This document shows positions 60,668-64,000 of a DNA stretch of 64,000 nt, piece after piece (positions within the stretch are counted from its first letter, which is position 1; each line of letters starts with the position of its first letter). The translations under genes were made by a program, and so were the position numbers. The stretch comes from an uncultured Draconibacterium sp. (lineage in GTDB: Bacteria; Bacteroidota; Bacteroidia; Bacteroidales; Prolixibacteraceae). The DNA is taken from the NCBI RefSeq assembly GCF_963677565.1, contig NZ_OY781981.1:4084001-4148000 (forward strand), in the 5' to 3' direction. The notes below the pieces were generated by a model, which did no database searches, was not told the DNA's origin, and saw nothing but the letters and a program-made list of their open reading frames with translations.

Positions 60668-61042
60668 ATGAAAACAAAAGTTTTGAGTTTAGTAGCCCTT
60701 TTTGTGATGGGTGCATTTACCGTTTTTGCAGGAAATAAAACGGAAAAAATTAAAGTTTACGGCAACTGTGGCATGTGCGAAACCCGCATCGAAAAAGCGG
60801 TAAAAGCAGTTGATGGAGTTTCGAAAGCAGATTGGGACAAAAAAACTAAAATGCTGGAAGTAACTTTCGACGATGCCAAAACAAACATTCACAAAGTACA
60901 TATGGCCGTTGCAGCTGTTGGTCACGATACCGAAATGCACAAAGCAAAAGACGAGGTTTACGACAAACTTCCGGGCTGCTGCAAATACGACCGTGCAAAA
61001 GAAGCTAAAACAGAAAAGGGTCACGAAGGACATATGCATTAA
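60668..61042 (+). CDS. Secreted single HMA-domain protein of the LPxCC subtype
   Basis: 124 aa. Signal peptide to about residue 21 (FTVFAG). One HMA domain: YGNCGMCETRIEKA (CxxC at about 34-37), GHDTEMHKAKDEVYDKLPGC, ending CCKYDR and a His-rich tail GHEGHMH. The domain is clearly a sibling of the two adaptor HMA domains. Thirty-three bp after the adaptor gene; periplasmic metal carrier is the likely role. Confidence 0.9.
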   Translation: MKTKVLSLVALFVMGAFTVFAGNKTEKIKVYGNCGMCETRIEKAVKAVDGVSKADWDKKTKMLEVTFDDAKTNIHKVHMAVAAVGHDTEMHKAKDEVYDKLPGCCKYDRAKEAKTEKGHEGHMH

Positions 61043-61049
61043 TTCCTAT

Positions 61050-61094
61050 TGAAAAAAAGGAGGGGTCCATTGATAAATGAGCCCCTTTTTTTTG
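61050..61094 (+). terminator. Terminator of the first efflux operon
   Basis: A-run with AGGGG, a loop of about 16 bases, GCCCCT and then T8. The stem core is five GC pairs extended by A-T pairing; strong U-tract. Confidence 0.8.
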
Positions 61095-61240
61095 TGGCCT
61101 GACTTCGCAGCATGTAGTAAAATTTCTACAATCAAATATCAACTATTTAGCGATAGGTCTCGTAAACAAAGCGCTAAGCAAACCTGTTAGAAATGGCATG
61201 GTTTTACAGCATTTAAAGCAACACTTTAAAATATTATAAG

Positions 61241-61630
61241 ATGAAGTACTATATTGAAACAACACTGGAAACTGACTTTGACTCAGCAGTAGAAAAAGTA
61301 AAAGAAGAACTTAAAAAAGAAGGATTTGGAGTACTGTCGGAGATCGATATTCACGATAAGCTAAAAGAAAAACTGGATGTCGATTTCAAAAAGTACAAAA
61401 TACTTGGTGCCTGCAATCCTCCAAAAGCTTTTGAAGCACTTAAAGCTGAAGATCATATCGGTTTGATGCTTCCGTGTAACGTTGTTGTGCAGGAATCCTC
61501 ACATTCCAACAAAATCAATGTCTCCGCTATCGATCCGCTTGCTTCGATGATGGCTGTTAACAACGCCGCCATCGAACCAATTGCTCACGAAATAAAAGAC
61601 AAACTAACACATGTCATCCGTCAATTGTAG
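61241..61630 (+). CDS. DUF302 domain protein
   Basis: 129 aa. The DUF302 pattern is clear: ETTLETDFDSAVEKVKEELK, KEGFGVLSEIDIHDKLKEKL, YKILGACNPPKAFEALKAED, IGLMLPCNVVVQE. Function unknown; members are often linked to metal or redox stress genes in Bacteroidota. Cys67 and Cys89 are the conserved pair. Located between two efflux operons in the metal island. Confidence 0.88.
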   Translation: MKYYIETTLETDFDSAVEKVKEELKKEGFGVLSEIDIHDKLKEKLDVDFKKYKILGACNPPKAFEALKAEDHIGLMLPCNVVVQESSHSNKINVSAIDPLASMMAVNNAAIEPIAHEIKDKLTHVIRQL

Positions 61631-61714
61631 TTTTGTAAAAATGAATCAAAAGCACCCTTTCTGCAACTTTTTACTATTTTTGCTTTAGTCGGATAAGTAC
61701 TGATCGATTAAAGC

Positions 61715-62152
61715 TTGAAAAAAACTATAAACCATATCGGAAGTTTTTTACTGATTATTGCAGGAGCAATTATCCTGTCGCATGCTTTTATTCCCCATCA
61801 TTTGCACAATGGCGAGGCAGTATTCGAGACATTTGATTGTAAGTGTATTCATCACCATCATGAAACAGCTGTTCAAACGGCAAGTTGTACACACGATCAT
61901 TCAGAAAGTGAATCAACTGACTGTGTACTTCACAACCTGCTGGTGCTTCCGGGGAAACAAATCAGGGCCGACCAGCCATTGATTATCACCACACTACACG
62001 ACTCCAACAGCTCGTTTCTGATTACCGGCCTGTTTAATACCGATCTCAGTATAAGCGAAAACAACTGGCACTATCACATCGAAGGAACCATTCCCCTCCC
62101 CACAAACATTTATACTTCCACAAAAGGGCTTCGCGCGCCTCCTGTAGTTTAA
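61715..62152 (+). CDS. Uncharacterised His/Cys-rich small membrane or secreted protein
   Basis: 145 aa from TTG 61715 (no ATG fits). N-terminal hydrophobic helix (IGSFLLIIAGAIILSHAF, about 7-24), then HHLHN, CKCIHHHHE, CTHDHSE segments: many His and Cys residues in a loop (about 28-70), and a beta-rich C-terminus. No known domain recognised with certainty (a DUF of Bacteroidota metal loci is likely). The metal-ligand content and position between efflux genes suggest metal binding. Confidence 0.75.
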   Translation: MKKTINHIGSFLLIIAGAIILSHAFIPHHLHNGEAVFETFDCKCIHHHHETAVQTASCTHDHSESESTDCVLHNLLVLPGKQIRADQPLIITTLHDSNSSFLITGLFNTDLSISENNWHYHIEGTIPLPTNIYTSTKGLRAPPVV

Positions 62153-62172
62153 TTTTTCCACCCCAACACATC

Positions 62173-62192
62173 TCCGATTCAATTGAATCGGA
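62173..62192. promoter_or_regulatory. 20-bp perfect palindrome upstream of the second efflux operon
   Basis: TCCGATTCAATTGAATCGGA, with no loop, 21 bp after the preceding gene and 134 bp before the adaptor ATG. A perfect palindrome without T-tail fits an operator for a dimeric regulator better than a terminator. Confidence 0.65.
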
Positions 62193-62325
62193 ATACATTC
62201 TATTACTTGGAAAATTAAATAGCATTAAAAATGAAACGAGCATGAAAAAATTTTCGCACTTACGCGAATTATTAAAATCATGCGAGTTCCATCTTATTCC
62301 ATAGAAAACAAATAATTTTAATAAG

Positions 62326-63870
62326 ATGAAATTGAAATATTTATGGGTGGTAACAATCGCTTTTCTGTTGTTTTCGTGCCATCAAAACTCAATCCATAAT
62401 AGCGAAGCTGAACATGATCATGAACATGAAGCTGAAGCGACCGAAAGCGAACACGAACACGAGAAAATCCAGTACACCGTTTACAGCAAAGATTTTGAGT
62501 TGTTTGCGGAAGCTGATGCCATGATAGCTGGCGAACATGCTGATATCCTGGCACATTTTACTTTTCTCAATAATTTCAAACCACTTGAAGCGGGAAAAAT
62601 AACCGCAAAACTTGTCGTAAATGGCAAAACGATAAGCCAAACGCAAAATGAACCGCCTCGCAAAGGTATTTACAACTTCGAACTTGAGCCTACCACGGCG
62701 GGTGAAGGCAAATTGTATTTTGAAATTGAAACCGGTGGTGAAGAGTTTGAGGTAATCGTCCCGGATGTAGACGTTTTTGCCAACGACAAAGAACTACACA
62801 GCCATCACGATCACGGAGATGAGCCGTCAGCAGTAAATGCTACCGTATTCACAAAAGAACAGTCGTGGAAGATTGATTTTGCCACTGCTTTGCCACAAGT
62901 GCAAGTGTTTGGGCCTGCAATAAAAACAGTAGCCAAAATTGAACCTGCACGCGGTGAAGAAGAGATTATCGTTGCAAAAGCTTCGGGATTGGTATGGTTC
63001 TCCAACAACAATTTGGTTGAAGGAAAACAAGTTGCCAATGGCGAAAAAATGTTTACAATTTCTTCCAGTGAAATGGCAGAAAACAACTTTGCCGTTCAAC
63101 TGGCTGAAGCCAAAAGCAATTACGAAACCAGCAAAGCCAATTACGAGCGTAAGTCAGAGCTGGTGAAAGATCGTCTGGTATCGGAACAGGAATTACTGAA
63201 CGCAAAAAATACCTACGAAACAAGCAAAGCTGTTTACGAGAATTTGTCGAAAAACTTCAACGAATCCGGCCAAATAGTAAAAAGCAAAATGAGTGGTTTT
63301 GTAAAACAGATTTTTGTGAGCAATGGGCAGTATGTGGCTGCCGGTCAGCCGCTGATAAGCGTCAGTCAAAACAATAAGTTGTTGCTTACTGCGCAGGTGC
63401 AACAGAAATACCTTTCATTGTTGCCATCGATAAATACAGCCAACGTCACTACCATACACGACAAAAAAACATACACGTTGGATGAGTTAAACGGAAAGAT
63501 CCTTTCTTATGGAAAATCGGCTAGCGATGATTCGTACCTGTTTCCGGTAAGTCTTGAAATTGGAAATCATGCGGGTTTTGCACCGGGAACTTTTGTTGAA
63601 GTATTTCTGAAAACAATGACCAATTCAAAAGCGATTACCGTTCCGAACAGTGCTTTGTTGGAAGAACAAGGGATTTACTATGTTTTCGTTCAGCAAACAC
63701 CCGAAATGTTTGAAAAACGCGAGATAAAAATCGGTGGAAAGGATGGTTTACACACCGAAGTAATTTCCGGATTAACGGCCGATGAGCGAATTGTAACTAT
63801 AGGTGCGACGCAGGTAAAATTGGCGAAATCAACCGGAGCTTTGGATCCGCATGCCGGACATGTTCACTAA
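62326..63870 (+). CDS. RND periplasmic adaptor lipoprotein (CzcB/CusB-like), second system
   Basis: 514 aa. Lipoprotein signal LLFSC (Cys18), His/Glu-rich metal-binding stretch (HDHEHEAEATESEHEHEK, about 27-44), an extra beta domain (about 45-155) found in Bacteroidota CzcB-like adaptors, HSHHDHGDE link, and the adaptor core (GFAKQIFVSN-type lipoyl and barrel, about 190-500; SGFVKQIFVSNGQYVAAGQP). Ends DPHAGHVH. Differs from the first adaptor (no CSMHP domain, no HMA tail), so it probably handles another metal, e.g. Zn/Co/Cd. Followed after 12 bp by a pump gene. Confidence 0.92.
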   Translation: MKLKYLWVVTIAFLLFSCHQNSIHNSEAEHDHEHEAEATESEHEHEKIQYTVYSKDFELFAEADAMIAGEHADILAHFTFLNNFKPLEAGKITAKLVVNGKTISQTQNEPPRKGIYNFELEPTTAGEGKLYFEIETGGEEFEVIVPDVDVFANDKELHSHHDHGDEPSAVNATVFTKEQSWKIDFATALPQVQVFGPAIKTVAKIEPARGEEEIIVAKASGLVWFSNNNLVEGKQVANGEKMFTISSSEMAENNFAVQLAEAKSNYETSKANYERKSELVKDRLVSEQELLNAKNTYETSKAVYENLSKNFNESGQIVKSKMSGFVKQIFVSNGQYVAAGQPLISVSQNNKLLLTAQVQQKYLSLLPSINTANVTTIHDKKTYTLDELNGKILSYGKSASDDSYLFPVSLEIGNHAGFAPGTFVEVFLKTMTNSKAITVPNSALLEEQGIYYVFVQQTPEMFEKREIKIGGKDGLHTEVISGLTADERIVTIGATQVKLAKSTGALDPHAGHVH

Positions 63871-63882
63871 AAGACAATCACT

Positions 63883-64000
63883 ATGATTAACAATATTATA
63901 AAGTTCTCGCTGAACAATAAATACCTGATTATTTTGTGCTCGGTGGTTCTGGTGGTGTTCGGCGTATACACGGCAAAAAACATGGATATTGATGTGTTTC
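63883..64000 (+). CDS. CusA/CzcA-type RND pump, second system (3' truncated by window edge)
   Basis: Starts at ATG 63883, 12 bp after the adaptor stop, and stays open to the window end. The visible 39 residues (INNIIKFSLNNKYLIILCSV, then TAKNMDIDVF) give the N-terminal cytoplasmic helix and first membrane helix of HME-type RND pumps. The rest, and any outer-membrane partner, lie beyond the window. Confidence 0.9.
   Translation, partial: MINNIIKFSLNNKYLIILCSVVLVVFGVYTAKNMDIDVF

Overview
The window comes from a member of the phylum Bacteroidota. The signs are SusC/SusD outer-membrane pairs with their own ECF sigma/FecR pair, FKBP lipoproteins next to an NrnA-type DHH phosphatase, a DUF5916 protein, HYC_CC_PP and SO_0444-type metal proteins, a general lack of Shine-Dalgarno sites, and promoters of the TTTG / TAnnTTTG type. 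Gene content resembles marine Marinilabiliales/Prolixibacteraceae-like bacteria, but that rank is inference.

Layout. 1-996: 3' part of an NhaC antiporter. 1079-9330: a nutrient-uptake locus on the minus strand (ECF sigma, FecR, SusC with STN domain, SusD, exported Gfo/Idh/MocA oxidoreductase). 9633-18620: an acyltransferase-like gene, then a tight seven-gene plus-strand operon (LacI regulator, SDR, PfkB kinase, LarA-like nickel racemase/epimerase, Gfo/Idh/MocA, PdxB-like dehydrogenase, 6-phosphogluconate dehydrogenase) that looks like a sugar-acid pathway. 18675-25988: zinc alcohol dehydrogenase, a 0.97-kb stretch with an orphan terminator, an IS110-family insertion sequence, a MATE pump and a DUF5916 protein. 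26274-29844: three-subunit acyl-CoA (probably propionyl-CoA) carboxylase. 30154-31247: rpsF-rpsR-rplI. 31337-34053: cold-shock type RRM protein with a long leader, TcdA, TatD and ElbB. 34139-38121: methionine-branch cluster (metA of predicted acetyltransferase type, metY, divergent aspartokinase) headed by an unannotated 30-residue Met-rich leader peptide. 38306-38683: a structured ncRNA (6S-like candidate) and tRNA-Arg(TCT). 38796-51208: housekeeping genes (asnA, MFS, HAD, MBL, RsmI-like, YciB-Nudix fusion, FKBPs, nrnA, ndk, mutarotase, DUF721, recF, TPR protein, ribH).

51256-64000 is a metal-efflux island: an HMA-AraC fusion regulator, an SO_0444-type permease with a CopZ-like tail, a HYC_CC_PP protein, a CusA/TolC/CusB set whose adaptor carries two extra HMA domains, a secreted single HMA protein of the same subtype, DUF302, a His/Cys-rich small protein, and the start of a second CusB/CusA set. 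The genes together suggest sensing of a soft metal (copper/silver likely for the first set) through Cys-rich HMA domains, export from cytoplasm to periplasm by the permease, and export across the outer membrane by the RND systems.

The most interesting items are the Met-rich attenuator-like leader, the LarA-containing sugar-acid operon, the repeated HMA module with an extra C-terminal Cys pair, and the structured RNA at 38.3-38.5 kb.
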